DNA of 34,420 bases from Ruminococcaceae bacterium UBA1417 (lineage in GTDB: Bacteria > Bacillota > Clostridia > Oscillospirales > Acutalibacteraceae), in the NCBI GenBank assembly GCA_002305575.1, contig DBPP01000018.1, forward strand, positions 47,488-81,907, in the 5' to 3' direction. Positions 15,427 through 23,410 of this stretch are shown here, one piece after another. A program made the position numbers and the translations under genes. A model generated the notes under the pieces. The model had not been told where the DNA came from. It searched no databases and saw nothing but the letters and a program-made list of their open reading frames with translations. Numbering within the stretch: the stretch's first letter is position 1; each line of letters opens with the position of its first letter.

Positions 15427-16017
15427 TTATTTTTCGCGGAAAAGCGCCGCGCTGTCCTTCGCGTAGATGACCCCGGAAACGACGGCAAGCAGCGCCGCAA
15501 TGCCCATCAGCGCAAAACCGACCCAGCCGAACACGACCTGCAGCGTATCACGCACGGGCAATGCAAGAATGCCCAGCCCGTCGAGCTCGAGCAGATACTG
15601 CAAAAAGAAGATCACACAGATGGCGATGATTTGCGAAACGGTTTTCGCCTTGCCCCAGTTGTTGGCCGGGATGACTTTGCCGTTTTCCACGGCGATCAGG
15701 CGGATGGAGGTGACGGCGAACTCGCGCACCATGATCAGCAGCACAAACCACACGTTCGTGAAGCCCGTCGAAACGAAGCAGACGAGCGCCGACATCACCA
15801 TGATTTTGTCGGCAAGCGGGTCCATCAGCTTGCCAAAATTCGTGATCAAATGGTCGCGCCGGGCGATTTTGCCGTCGAGATGATCGGTGTATGACGCCGC
15901 GCCGAAGATCAATCCGGCAATCAGCAGATGATGCGGAATGAAATCGGCCAACGTGAAAAACACGAAAAACGGCACCAGCGCCATGCGCAGCATCGTCAGC
16001 TTATTCGGTAAATTCAT
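15427..16017 (-). CDS. pgsA: CDP-diacylglycerol-glycerol-3-phosphate 3-phosphatidyltransferase
   Basis: This 196-aa membrane enzyme makes phosphatidylglycerol phosphate. It contains the CDP-alcohol phosphotransferase motif in full: DHLDGKIARR, then G and two Asp in FGKLMDPLAD. Several transmembrane helices flank it (VPFFVFFTL, WFVLLIMVREFAVTS, LQVVFGWVGFALMGIAALLAVV). The ATG at 16017 (MNLPNKLTMLR) follows AAGGGGAAGAG and matches the family's N-terminus; the frame is open further upstream but that stretch lies in the rimO gene. It lies 19 nt after rimO. Confidence 0.95.
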   Translation of the reverse strand: MNLPNKLTMLRMALVPFFVFFTLADFIPHHLLIAGLIFGAASYTDHLDGKIARRDHLITNFGKLMDPLADKIMVMSALVCFVSTGFTNVWFVLLIMVREFAVTSIRLIAVENGKVIPANNWGKAKTVSQIIAICVIFFLQYLLELDGLGILALPVRDTLQVVFGWVGFALMGIAALLAVVSGVIYAKDSAALFREK

Positions 16018-16036
16018 TTCTCTTCCCCTTCCGCCA

Positions 16037-17359
16037 TCAGACGCGCGTGCCGAACAGGTCGCAATCGACCGCTTCATCGATGTGCACGGTCACAAATTCG
16101 CCGAAATACGGCTTCTTCTCCGCCGTGAAAAACACCTTGCCGTCGATGTCGGGCGCATCCATCGCGCTGCGGCCGAACCAGCATTCGGCGTAGCGGTCGA
16201 AGCCCTCGGTCAGCACCTCGATGTCGCGGCCCACCTGCTTTTCGCCGAGCCGATCCATGATATTCATTTGCGAATCCATGATGAGCTCCGCGCGATGGTT
16301 CTTCACGTCCTCATCGATCTGGTCGGGCAGCTCGGCGGCGGGCGTGTCCTCCTCCTGGGAATAGGCGAAGCAGCCGAGACGTTCGAACTGCACATCCTTC
16401 ACAAACTCGGCGAGCTCGGTGAAATCTGCCTCGGTTTCGCCCGGGAAGCCGGTGATCAGCGTCGTGCGCAGCGTGACGCCCGGAATTCTCTCGCGGATTT
16501 TTTGCAGCAGCGCCGTCAGGCTCTCTCGGTCGCCGCGGCGGTTCATGGCCTTCAGAATCCTGCCCGATGCGTGCTGGAGCGGCAGGTCAATGTATTTGAC
16601 GATCTTCTCCTCCTCGGCGATTGTGTCGAGCAGCTCGTCGGTAATGGCGTCCGGGTAGCAGTAGAGCACGCGGAGCCAGCGCAGCTTTTCGATCCTGCAC
16701 AGGCGGCGCAGGAGCTTTGCGAGCGCATATTCGCCGTACAGGTCAAGCCCGTAGCGCGACGTATCCTGCGCGATCAGGATCAGCTCCCTCGCCCCGTTTT
16801 CAACGAGCGCGCGCGCCTCCTCCTCGATGCTCTCCATCGTGCGGCTGCGAAAGCCGCCGCGAATCAGCGGGATTGCGCAGTAGGTGCAGCGGTTGTCGCA
16901 GCCCTCGGCGATTTTGAGGTACGCAAAGTAGCTCGGCGTCGAAAGCTCGCGGTCGCCGCACAGCGGCATTTTTTCCTTTTCGGGGAAGCGCTCAGCAAAG
17001 CCCTGCATCACGCTTTCGATGCACGCGGCGATATCGCCGTTTGCGCCGATGCCGAACACGCCGTCCACCTCGGGCAGCTCCTTGTGGATTTCCTCGCGGT
17101 AGCGCTCCGCAAGGCAGCCCGTCACGACGAGCTTCTTGATGCGGCCCTCTTTCTTGAGCGTCGCAAGCTCCAGAATTTCATCGATCGATTCCTGCTTTGC
17201 GCTCTCGATGAAACCGCAGGTGTTGACGATCGCAACGTCGGCGAGCGCCGCATCGTCGCTGAGCTCGAAGCCGGCGTTTTTGAGGCTCGCCATCAGCATT
17301 TCGCCGTCCACCTGATTTTTCGCGCAGCCCAGGCTGACCATTCCCACTTTGATTGCCAT
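16037..17359 (-). CDS. rimO: Ribosomal protein S12 methylthiotransferase RimO
   Basis: This 440-aa radical-SAM enzyme adds a methylthio group to an Asp of ribosomal protein S12. The N-terminal UPF0004 domain holds three cluster-binding cysteines (SLGCAKNQ, VNTCGFIES, VVTGCLAERY). The radical SAM motif is CDNRCTYC with AIPLIRGGFRSR behind it, and the C-terminal TRAM domain ends at VDCDLFGTRV. Full length. Its promoter lies inside the hairpin ending the upstream Nudix transcript. Confidence 0.97.
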   Translation of the reverse strand: MAIKVGMVSLGCAKNQVDGEMLMASLKNAGFELSDDAALADVAIVNTCGFIESAKQESIDEILELATLKKEGRIKKLVVTGCLAERYREEIHKELPEVDGVFGIGANGDIAACIESVMQGFAERFPEKEKMPLCGDRELSTPSYFAYLKIAEGCDNRCTYCAIPLIRGGFRSRTMESIEEEARALVENGARELILIAQDTSRYGLDLYGEYALAKLLRRLCRIEKLRWLRVLYCYPDAITDELLDTIAEEEKIVKYIDLPLQHASGRILKAMNRRGDRESLTALLQKIRERIPGVTLRTTLITGFPGETEADFTELAEFVKDVQFERLGCFAYSQEEDTPAAELPDQIDEDVKNHRAELIMDSQMNIMDRLGEKQVGRDIEVLTEGFDRYAECWFGRSAMDAPDIDGKVFFTAEKKPYFGEFVTVHIDEAVDCDLFGTRV

Positions 17360-17404
17360 ATGTAAAAAGTCCTTTCCCTTTGTTTTCAGCGGTATTTTCT
17401 TTTT

Positions 17405-17433
17405 ATTCTAGCAGAAAACGGACGGTTTTTCAA
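17405..17433 (-). promoter_or_regulatory. Predicted promoter of rimO, overlapping a terminator
   Basis: On the minus strand TTGAAA (17433-17428) and TAGAAT (17410-17405) are 17 nt apart. The -35 box lies in the loop and one arm of the terminator hairpin at 17413-17451. The start would be near 17398, leaving about 38 nt of leader before the rimO ATG. Confidence 0.7.
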
Positions 17434-17451
17434 TCGAAAAGCCGTCCGTTC
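17413..17451 (-). terminator. Terminator hairpin between the Nudix gene and rimO
   Basis: A stem of about 15 pairs (17417-17431 with 17436-17450, one G-U) surrounds the loop AATC. The T-rich exit on the minus strand is short (CCGTTTTC). It would end the Nudix transcript while containing the rimO -35 box. Confidence 0.75.
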
Positions 17452-17498
17452 ATAAAAAACGTACAATGCAGACCGCACAACGTCGAATCGCCGGTCGT

Positions 17499-17960
17499 TC
17501 AGCGCATGATCCAGCCAAATTCACTGTACGGGATGCCCGCTCGGAAATTTTCGAGCGCCGCCTTCCGGTCGGCCAACAGCGTTTCCGGCAGCGCGTCCAG
17601 CGGAAACCACCGAAGCGCCGCGCATTTGTCCTGCTCACAGATACGCGGCTGCGCCTCTCCGCATTCCGCATAAAAAAACACATTGATATACGTCGTGCCG
17701 TCCGGCGAAGTTTTATGTACGAACGTTGCAAAGTGCAGATCTGCATAGGAGAGCGACAGCCCCAGTTCTTCCGCCGCTTCCCGCGCCATGGCAACTCGCA
17801 TCGTTTCGCCTTCTTCTACATGCCCGGAAGCGCCGCAATCCCACATGCCGTCCGCATACCCGGTATTCTGCCGTTTTTGCAGCAAAATTTCCCGTTTACC
17901 CTTCTGCGTGCGCAGCAGGAGCAGCATCACCGCACTTGCTGTTTTATATCGTTCGCCCAC
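17499..17960 (-). CDS. Nudix hydrolase
   Basis: This 153-aa protein shows a perfect Nudix box, G-x5-E-x7-REU-x-EE-x-GU, in the segment starting GHVEEGETM and ending AAEELGL. Such enzymes cleave nucleoside diphosphates linked to another group; the substrate cannot be told here, though the WDCGASGHVEEGE layout is common in housecleaning or isopentenyl-diphosphate isomerase-like members. It starts with GTG at 17960, 7 nt after AAGGGAGG. It follows the recX terminator by only 23 nt, so it may be read by leak-through from recA-recX. Confidence 0.93.
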   Translation of the reverse strand: MGERYKTASAVMLLLLRTQKGKREILLQKRQNTGYADGMWDCGASGHVEEGETMRVAMAREAAEELGLSLSYADLHFATFVHKTSPDGTTYINVFFYAECGEAQPRICEQDKCAALRWFPLDALPETLLADRKAALENFRAGIPYSEFGWIMR

Positions 17961-17983
17961 CGTTGTGCCTCCCTTACAGTTGC

Positions 17984-18014
17984 AAAAATCCCTTCGGCCA
18001 CGGCCAAAGGGATT
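17984..18014 (-). terminator. Terminator behind recX
   Basis: AATCCCTT pairs with AAGGGATT, extended by GGCC with GGCC across one mismatch, at 17987-18014. On the minus strand it leads into TTTTTG (17988-17983). Confidence 0.8.
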
Positions 18015-18023
18015 CCGCGTTTC

Positions 18024-18644
18024 TTATGTGTCCGGCGCTTCCGCATTCAGGACGCGAAAAATGTCCTCGAAGCCGTAGCCGTACCGCTGCAAGGCGGCGA
18101 CGGCGCGGCGGCGCGTTTTCTCATCCGTCCACGCGGCGGGGTATTTTCGCTCTAAAATCGCGCGGATATTTTCCGCTGTTTCGTCGGAATCTGTGGAAAA
18201 CTCCGCGAGCACCGCTTCGATGATATCGTCCGCAATCCCCTTCTGGCGCAGCGTCTGCCTGACACGGCGCGCACCGAAGCGCTTGACCGTAAACAGCGAC
18301 TGTGCAAGGCGGCGCGCATAGTCCTCGTCATCGACGAGCCCGAGCGCCTCCATGCGCTCGACCGCGCGGTGCGCGGCTTCACGGTCCATTTCCGCGCGGA
18401 CAATTTTGTCCTCCAGCTCCTTTTTGGCGTGGGCACGATGCTCGAGCAGGTAGAGCGCCTTTTCCTGGGCACGGTGCTCGGCGGAGGCCTTCATAAGCGC
18501 GTGCAGCGTCTCGTCGTCCAGCGTGTCGCCAACCGCCAGCCCGCTGCGCGCGAGCGTCTCGGTATCGACCTGCACCGCCGCTTCGCCATCGATGTACAGC
18601 TGCGAAAGCCGGTGGCGGCGCGGCCGAATATCGGTCAGGATCAT
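18024..18644 (-). CDS. recX: Regulatory protein RecX, RecA modulator
   Basis: This 206-aa helical protein binds RecA filaments and limits or adjusts their activity. Three RecX repeats are visible: ALYLLEHRAHAKKELEDKI, VERMEALGLVDDEDYARRLA and FGARRVRQTLRQKGI, followed by ALQRYGYGFEDIFRVL. It overlaps the recA stop by ATGA, so the pair is translationally coupled, the commonest arrangement for recX. Length is typical for Firmicutes. Confidence 0.95.
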   Translation of the reverse strand: MILTDIRPRRHRLSQLYIDGEAAVQVDTETLARSGLAVGDTLDDETLHALMKASAEHRAQEKALYLLEHRAHAKKELEDKIVRAEMDREAAHRAVERMEALGLVDDEDYARRLAQSLFTVKRFGARRVRQTLRQKGIADDIIEAVLAEFSTDSDETAENIRAILERKYPAAWTDEKTRRRAVAALQRYGYGFEDIFRVLNAEAPDT

Positions 18645-19819
18645 TCGTCGTCATCGACGGTGATGTCGATGTCCGCCTTGACTTTTCTCGAGTCGACCGG
18701 CTTTTCCTCGGGCATTGCGGCCGTCTCCACCGGCGACACGACCGGCTTGCCCTCGCCCTTGCCCGTCTTCAGGTAGAGCTTATCGGCATTCTGCTTGACC
18801 AGCGCGGTGATCTCCTCAAATAGGTCGGGGTTATCCTGCAGGAATTTCTTCGCGTTCTCGCGGCCCTGGCCGATGCGCGTGCCGTTATAGGAGAACCACG
18901 CGCCGCTCTTCTGCACGATGTCGAGCTTTTCGGCGAGGTCGAGCAGTTCGCCGACGCGGGAGATGCCCTGCCCGTACATGATGTCGAATTCCACCTCGCG
19001 GAACGGCGGCGCCACCTTGTTCTTCACGACCTTGACCTTCGTGTGCGAGCCGATGATGTCGGTGCCGTTCTTGATGACCTCCTTCTTGCGCACATCGATG
19101 CGCACGGAGGAGTAGAATTTCAGCGCGCGGCCGCCCGGCGTGACTTCGGGGTTGCCGTACACGACGCCGACCTTCTCGCGCAGCTGGTTGATGAAGATCG
19201 CGACGCAGTTCGATTTCGAAATCGCGCCGGCGAGCTTCCGGAGCGCCTGCGACATCAGACGCGCCTGCAAGCCGACGTGGCTGTCGCCCATTTCGCCCTC
19301 GATTTCAGCGCGCGGTACGAGCGCGGCGACGGAGTCAACGACGATGACGTCGATCGCATTGGAGCGCACAAGCGCCTCGGTGATCTCGAGCGCCTGCTCG
19401 CCGGTATCCGGCTGGGAGACGAGCAGCGAATCCACATCGACGCCGAGTGCGGCGGCGTATACGGGGTCGAGCGCGTGCTCCACGTCGATGAACGCGGCAT
19501 TGCCGCCCATCTTCTGACCCTCCGCCACGCAGTGCAGCGCAAGCGTCGTTTTACCGGAGGATTCCGGCCCAAAAATCTCGACAATACGGCCGCGCGGCAG
19601 ACCGCCGATGCCAAGCGCGAGGTCGAGCGAAAGCGAGCCGGTCGGGATCGCCTCCACCTGCAGCGCGTTGTTCTGGCCAAGGCGCATGACGGCGCCCTCG
19701 CCAAACTGCTTTTTGATCTGTGTCAGCGCGGTTTCCAGCGCCTTAATTTTATCCTCGGGCTTGATTTTATCGTTGCCCTTTGCCTTTTCAGACACTTTCG
19801 CGTTTTTTTCAGATGCCAT
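18641..19819 (-). CDS. recA: Recombinase RecA
   Basis: This 392-aa ATPase drives strand exchange and triggers the SOS response by causing LexA self-cleavage. Walker A is GPESSGKT at residues 84-91; Walker B is in VIVVDSVAALVP; also visible are INQLREKVGVVYGNPEVTPGG (L2 loop region) and FYSSVRIDVRKK. A charged N-terminal extension (1-20) and an acidic C-terminal tail ending ITVDDDE are present. The ATG has AAGGAGCAG upstream. It has its own promoter, a 128-nt leader with a long hairpin, and two LexA-like sites. Confidence 0.98.
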   Translation of the reverse strand: MASEKNAKVSEKAKGNDKIKPEDKIKALETALTQIKKQFGEGAVMRLGQNNALQVEAIPTGSLSLDLALGIGGLPRGRIVEIFGPESSGKTTLALHCVAEGQKMGGNAAFIDVEHALDPVYAAALGVDVDSLLVSQPDTGEQALEITEALVRSNAIDVIVVDSVAALVPRAEIEGEMGDSHVGLQARLMSQALRKLAGAISKSNCVAIFINQLREKVGVVYGNPEVTPGGRALKFYSSVRIDVRKKEVIKNGTDIIGSHTKVKVVKNKVAPPFREVEFDIMYGQGISRVGELLDLAEKLDIVQKSGAWFSYNGTRIGQGRENAKKFLQDNPDLFEEITALVKQNADKLYLKTGKGEGKPVVSPVETAAMPEEKPVDSRKVKADIDITVDDDE

Positions 19820-19859
19820 AGTTCTGCTCCTTACCTTTCCTGTGCGGCGTATGCTTTTT

Positions 19860-19932
19860 CGGGAGACGCGGGCGGTTCGAATCCGCGTTTTGCAGACGGG
19901 TGCAGAACCGCTCCGCCCGTGCCGGCCTCCCG
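19860..19932 (-). promoter_or_regulatory. Predicted structured 5' leader hairpin of recA
   Basis: The recA leader can fold into a long imperfect hairpin: CGGGAG at one end pairs with CTCCCG at the other, GCGGTTC pairs with GAACCGC inside, and TGCA with TGCA at the top. A second pairing (CGGGCGG with CCGCCCG) competes for the same 3' side, so two folds are possible. It contains a T-arm-like GGTTCGAATCC on the plus strand, but no tRNA can be built around it. No U run follows, so it is not a plain terminator. Confidence 0.5.
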
Positions 19933-19944
19933 GAACACTCGTTT
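19933..19944. promoter_or_regulatory. LexA-like box near the recA start site
   Basis: GAACACTCGTTT differs from the Gram-positive SOS box core GAAC-N4-GTTC at one base. It lies just downstream of the -10 element, over the expected transcription start, where a repressor would block RNA polymerase. Confidence 0.45.
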
Positions 19945-19954
19945 TGTTGCTTTC

Positions 19955-19983
19955 ATTATACTAAACGCCGCGCAAAAAAGCAA
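19955..19983 (-). promoter_or_regulatory. Predicted sigma-A promoter of recA
   Basis: On the minus strand TTGCTT (19983-19978) and a consensus TATAAT (19960-19955) are separated by 17 nt. The start would be near 19948, 128 nt before the ATG. Confidence 0.82.
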
Positions 19984-20003
19984 TGGATTTTCCGCACATT
20001 TTC

Positions 20004-20015
20004 GAACATATTTTC
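20004..20015. promoter_or_regulatory. Second LexA-like box upstream of the recA promoter
   Basis: GAACATATTTTC differs from GAAC-N4-GTTC at one base. It lies about 20 bp upstream of the -35 box. Together with the site at 19933 it brackets the promoter. Confidence 0.4.
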
Positions 20016-20198
20016 TAGTTTTGCTTTCAATGCCTTTGAGGTGGATCGTTAAGATCCATAGGCCCTTCATTTTCGACTATATTTTTTGATAATTATGCGG
20101 AAAAAAATGGACAAATTGTCGACCGCGTGGTATGCTGAAATCGGATAATGATGCAGCCTCTTCCCACAGTTTGTTTTATTGCAGAAAGGAGCCGCACC
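20016..20198. other. Intergenic region between recA and the lipoprotein gene
   Basis: This is the remainder of the longest gene-free stretch in the window (19820-20198). It holds a small inverted repeat TGGATC-GTTAA-GATCCA at 20042-20058, an AT-rich patch at 20070-20107, and a likely plus-strand promoter (TGGACA at 20108-20113, 17 nt, TATGCT at 20131-20136) for the lipoprotein gene. I see no RNA gene in it. Confidence 0.5.
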
Positions 20199-20822
20199 AT
20201 GAAAAAGGTCATTCGCAAAACCCCCATTTTTCTCGTTTTTCTCTGTCTGGTCTTCATTCTGGCTGCGTGCAGCGCGTCCCCGGCCGAGCCGATTTTCACC
20301 ATCGAGACGCTCGAGTGCAACGACGACGGCGCGTTCCTCTTCCCGGGTCTCGCCTGGGGTATCAGCCCCGAGGAAGCCGGCGAAGCGCTCGGCGTAGACC
20401 TCGGGGAGCCGACGCTCTCCGCCTCGGCACAGTCGCACACCGTCTACACGACGCCGGACGGCTACGCGGCGATCAACGGCCACAAGCTGCCCCTGCAGGT
20501 GGAATTCCTCGACGACGTGCTCTACTCCGTTTTCGCAACCTGGTCAGCCGGTCCCGAGGCGGCAGGGTCGCCCACCGAGGCGGACTTCGACGCGCTGTAC
20601 CAGAAGGCCGTCGAGCTGTACGGTGCGCCGACCCGATCTACAGAGGCCGAACCGGTCCAGCTGAACGACATGGATCTGGGTATCCTGCGTACCGAATACG
20701 TCTGGGTCGTGGAAACCGGCGAACAGATCCACCAGCTCCACGTCTCAATGCTCGCGAGCGATACGTCGGTGCATTCCATCGACATCACGATCAACACACG
20801 ATCCGCGGAAACCGCGGAATGA
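20199..20822 (+). CDS. Predicted secreted lipoprotein, 207 aa, unknown function
   Basis: The N-terminus is a lipoprotein signal peptide: basic MKKVIRKTP, a hydrophobic core (FLVFLCLVFI) and the lipobox LAAC, so the mature protein begins at the Cys and is anchored to the outer face of the membrane. The rest is acidic with repeated short motifs (LAWGISPEEAGEALGVDL, FDALYQKAVELYGAP, then HVSMLASDTSVHSIDITI) and no recognised domain. The ATG at 20199 follows AAAGGAG by 7 nt; a longer in-frame start lacks one. It stands alone, followed by a 13-bp inverted repeat. Confidence 0.85.
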   Translation: MKKVIRKTPIFLVFLCLVFILAACSASPAEPIFTIETLECNDDGAFLFPGLAWGISPEEAGEALGVDLGEPTLSASAQSHTVYTTPDGYAAINGHKLPLQVEFLDDVLYSVFATWSAGPEAAGSPTEADFDALYQKAVELYGAPTRSTEAEPVQLNDMDLGILRTEYVWVVETGEQIHQLHVSMLASDTSVHSIDITINTRSAETAE

Positions 20823-20863
20823 TACGCGCCACAGAATACCGCGCCCTGAAACAATGAACAAGG

Positions 20864-20903
20864 CAAGACGCCCGGCAGGCATCGTTTCCCGCCGGGCGTC
20901 TTG
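20864..20903. terminator. Hairpin between the lipoprotein and the small membrane protein genes
   Basis: A 13-bp perfect stem (20864-20876 with 20891-20903) encloses a 14-nt loop. Neither side has a T run, so its ability to end transcription alone is doubtful, but it lies exactly between two convergent genes. Confidence 0.5.
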
Positions 20904-20907
20904 TATG

Positions 20908-21324
20908 TCAGGCTGCTTGTGCCCGTGCACGTGCCGCCGCTTGCGCGCCGAGCGCCACATACGCGGCCGCAAAACCGATTGAAACGGCCAGCCCGACATA
21001 AAATTCCGGGAACGCCAGCCGCACACTGCTCTGGAGGCTGAACGCGCCGGTGATCGTCTCGATGTGCCACGTGAGGAACGTGTAGACCTCCGCAGCCACG
21101 ATGCCCAATGCGCCGACGCCGCCCAGCGCCAGCCGCGCGGCCGGCCCCTGCCGCGGCGCCCACACGCCGAGGACAAACAGCACCGCCGAAACGACGGCGA
21201 TGGGGTTGAGTAAATTGATCAGGCCGCTGATTTCCTGCACGCCTCTCGCTCCGCCGTATTGATGCAGCAGCATCGGCAGCAGGCTCACCGCAAACGCCGC
21301 AGACCAGCAAATCTTTCGTTTCAT
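20908..21324 (-). CDS. Small membrane protein, 138 aa, unknown function
   Basis: The protein starts MKRKICWSAAFAVSLLPMLL and has four hydrophobic segments (the first near the N-terminus, then IAVVSAVLFVLGVW, LALGGVGALGIVAAEVYTFLTW, and YVGLAVSIGFAAAYVALGA), ending in an Ala/Arg-rich tail. No family is recognised. The ATG at 21324 follows AGGAG by 10 nt; the frame is open up to 21474 but the added part is basic, non-membrane and lacks a ribosome site. It lies downstream of phosphoglucomutase, beyond that gene's terminator. Confidence 0.75.
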   Translation of the reverse strand: MKRKICWSAAFAVSLLPMLLHQYGGARGVQEISGLINLLNPIAVVSAVLFVLGVWAPRQGPAARLALGGVGALGIVAAEVYTFLTWHIETITGAFSLQSSVRLAFPEFYVGLAVSIGFAAAYVALGAQAAARARAQAA

Positions 21325-21426
21325 TTTTTTCATTCTCCTTTTCCAATTTTCTTTTTCATCCGCGATGTATTCGCTTTTTCGGACGGCCTTTCGAGCTTCT
21401 CTGGATGGACGCCCGCGCTTGCCGCA

Positions 21427-21465
21427 TAAAAATCGGCGGCAGGCCGTCGCGACCTGCCGCCAAAA
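21427..21465 (-). terminator. Terminator behind phosphoglucomutase
   Basis: GGCGGCAGG (21435-21443) pairs perfectly with CCTGCCGCC (21453-21461) around a 9-nt loop. On the minus strand it is followed by GATTTTTA. Confidence 0.85.
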
Positions 21466-21508
21466 TTGTTGCACGCGTCCCGGAAACCGGGAACCGCCAT
21501 TTTTCGAA

Positions 21509-23209
21509 TTACAGGCCGAGCAGCGGATTTGCAGCTTCCTTCATCTTCGCGATGATCGCCTCGGAATCCTCGCGCGTTTTGCCCTTACCGGAGAGGTAGA
21601 TCTTGATCTTCGGCTCGGTGCCGGACGGACGCACGATCAGCTTGCTGCCATTCTCGAGGCGATACTCGAGCACGTTGGACTTCGGCAGCGTAATTTCCGT
21701 CTTCACGTCGCCGTCGGTGCGCACCGAAAGCTTGTAGTCGCTGCGGCCGATCACCTTGAAGCCGGCGATCTCCTGCGGCGGGTTCTTGCGCAGATTGTCC
21801 ATAATGGCATTCATCTTCTTCATGCCGTCCTCGCCCTCGAAGGCAAAGTTGCACAGATCGTTCTTGTAATAGCCGTATTTCTCGTAAAGGTCGTTGATCG
21901 CGTCGACAAGCGTCATGCCCTTGTCCTTGTAGAAGGAGGCCATCTCGCAAATCAGCATGCTGCCGTTGACGGCGTCCTTATCGCGGACATAGCCGCCGGA
22001 GAGGTAGCCGTAGCTCTCCTCAAAGCCCAGCAGGTAGCGCTCCGGATGCCCCTCGCTCTCGAGCAGGGCAATCTGGTCGCCGATGTACTTGAAGCCGGTG
22101 AGCACGCGGCGGATCTCAATGCCGTAATCCTTCGCGATATCGTTGACCATGTCGGTGGAAACGATCGTCGTGACGGCAACCGGGTCCTTCGGCAGATTGC
22201 CCAGCTCCGTCTTGCACTGCGCGATAAAGTTGAGCAGCAGGATGCCGACCTCGTTGCCGGTCATCAGCTGGTAGTCGCCGTTCTGGTTGACGGCGATGCC
22301 CACGCGGTCGCAGTCCGGGTCGGTTGCAAGCAGCAGGTCGGGCTTCACCGTCTCGCAAAGCTCGAGGCCCTTCTGCAGTGCCTCGCGGATCTCCGGGTTC
22401 GGATACGGGCAGGTGGGGAAGTTGCCGTCCGGCTCGCTCTGCTCGGGCACAACCGTGACGTCCTTCACACCGATTTTGTCGAGGATGCGCAGCACGCACA
22501 TCTTGCCGCTGCCGTTGAGCGGGGTGTACACAATCTTGAGGTTATCCGCCGGCTTGCCGAGAATGCTCTCCTTGTAAACGTCCTCGATAAACGCGTCGAC
22601 GGTCTCCTGACCGATGTATTCGATTTTGCCCTCCGCGAGCGCTTCCTCAAACGGGATTTTCTTCACGTCCTTGAAAATATCGAGCGCTTCGATGGCCGCC
22701 ATGATGCCGTCGGCCATGCCCTCGGTGACCTGGCAGCCGTCGCTGCCGTACGCCTTATAGCCGTTGTACTTCGCCGGGTTGTGGCTCGCCGTGACGCAGA
22801 TGCCCGCGTCGCACTTCAAATGGCGCACCGCATAGGAAAGCGCCGGAGTCGGCATAAGCTGCGGGTAGAGATACGCCTTGATGCCGTTCGCCGCGAGCAC
22901 CGCCGCCGATTCGCGCGCGAAGAGCACGCCCTTGTTGCGGCTGTCGTGCGCGATGGCCACCGACAGATCCTTACCCATACCGGTCTTAATCAGATAGTTT
23001 GCAAGACCCTGCGTCGCCTTTCTGACGGTGTAGACGTTCATGCGGTTGGTGCCAGCGCCGATTACCCCGCGCAGGCCGCCCGTACCGAACTCCAGATTTC
23101 TGTAAAACCGGTCGTTGATCTCCTCGGGCTTATCCTTGACGGAAAGCAGCTCTTCGGTGAGATCCTTATCGTCGAGCTCCACGCTCAGCCATCTCTCATA
23201 TTCAGTCAT
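21509..23209 (-). CDS. pgcA: Phosphoglucomutase/phosphomannomutase (phospho-sugar mutase)
   Basis: This 566-aa enzyme interconverts glucose 1-phosphate and glucose 6-phosphate, linking glycolysis with wall and polysaccharide precursors. The phosphoserine loop TASHNPAKYNGYK carries Ser142; the metal loop is DPDCDRVG; the sugar-binding motif is GFEESYGYLSG; the C-terminal phosphate-binding loop is RPSGTEPKIK. The size matches the PgcA type of Firmicutes. The ATG at 23209 (MTEYERWLSVEL) follows GGAAGGA; the frame extends to 23392 without stop, but that part does not resemble the family and is better read as a long leader. Confidence 0.94.
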   Translation of the reverse strand: MTEYERWLSVELDDKDLTEELLSVKDKPEEINDRFYRNLEFGTGGLRGVIGAGTNRMNVYTVRKATQGLANYLIKTGMGKDLSVAIAHDSRNKGVLFARESAAVLAANGIKAYLYPQLMPTPALSYAVRHLKCDAGICVTASHNPAKYNGYKAYGSDGCQVTEGMADGIMAAIEALDIFKDVKKIPFEEALAEGKIEYIGQETVDAFIEDVYKESILGKPADNLKIVYTPLNGSGKMCVLRILDKIGVKDVTVVPEQSEPDGNFPTCPYPNPEIREALQKGLELCETVKPDLLLATDPDCDRVGIAVNQNGDYQLMTGNEVGILLLNFIAQCKTELGNLPKDPVAVTTIVSTDMVNDIAKDYGIEIRRVLTGFKYIGDQIALLESEGHPERYLLGFEESYGYLSGGYVRDKDAVNGSMLICEMASFYKDKGMTLVDAINDLYEKYGYYKNDLCNFAFEGEDGMKKMNAIMDNLRKNPPQEIAGFKVIGRSDYKLSVRTDGDVKTEITLPKSNVLEYRLENGSKLIVRPSGTEPKIKIYLSGKGKTREDSEAIIAKMKEAANPLLGL

Positions 23210-23410
23210 ATGCTTCGTCCTTCCATGAAAATATTTTTCACATGTGTTGTCGCTGCCCCTGGCGATGGAAGTGGTTTCCGGTGCAACCACGCAAAAGAGG
23301 GCACGGCATTTTCCCGCCGCCACAGCGACAGGCAAGCCCCGTTTCCCCTGGAAAACCATGCGGCTGTGCCCGTCAAAGGCAGAAAAGCGCATGCAAAGGT
23401 CTATAGAATA

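Noticed and set aside
19876..19886. T-arm-like GGTTCGAATCC suggesting a tRNA gene in the recA leader
   Set aside because: No D arm, anticodon arm or acceptor stem can be built around it on either strand, and no CCA end is present.
19831..20070. 79-codon frame on the minus strand upstream of recA
   Set aside because: It spans the recA promoter and leader, has no ribosome site and no similarity.
21325..21474. Longer version of the small membrane protein
   Set aside because: The added part is basic and soluble, crosses the phosphoglucomutase terminator and has no ribosome site.
23210..23392. N-terminal extension of phosphoglucomutase
   Set aside because: The added 61 residues do not resemble the family and there is no ribosome site before 23392; the start at 23209 has one.
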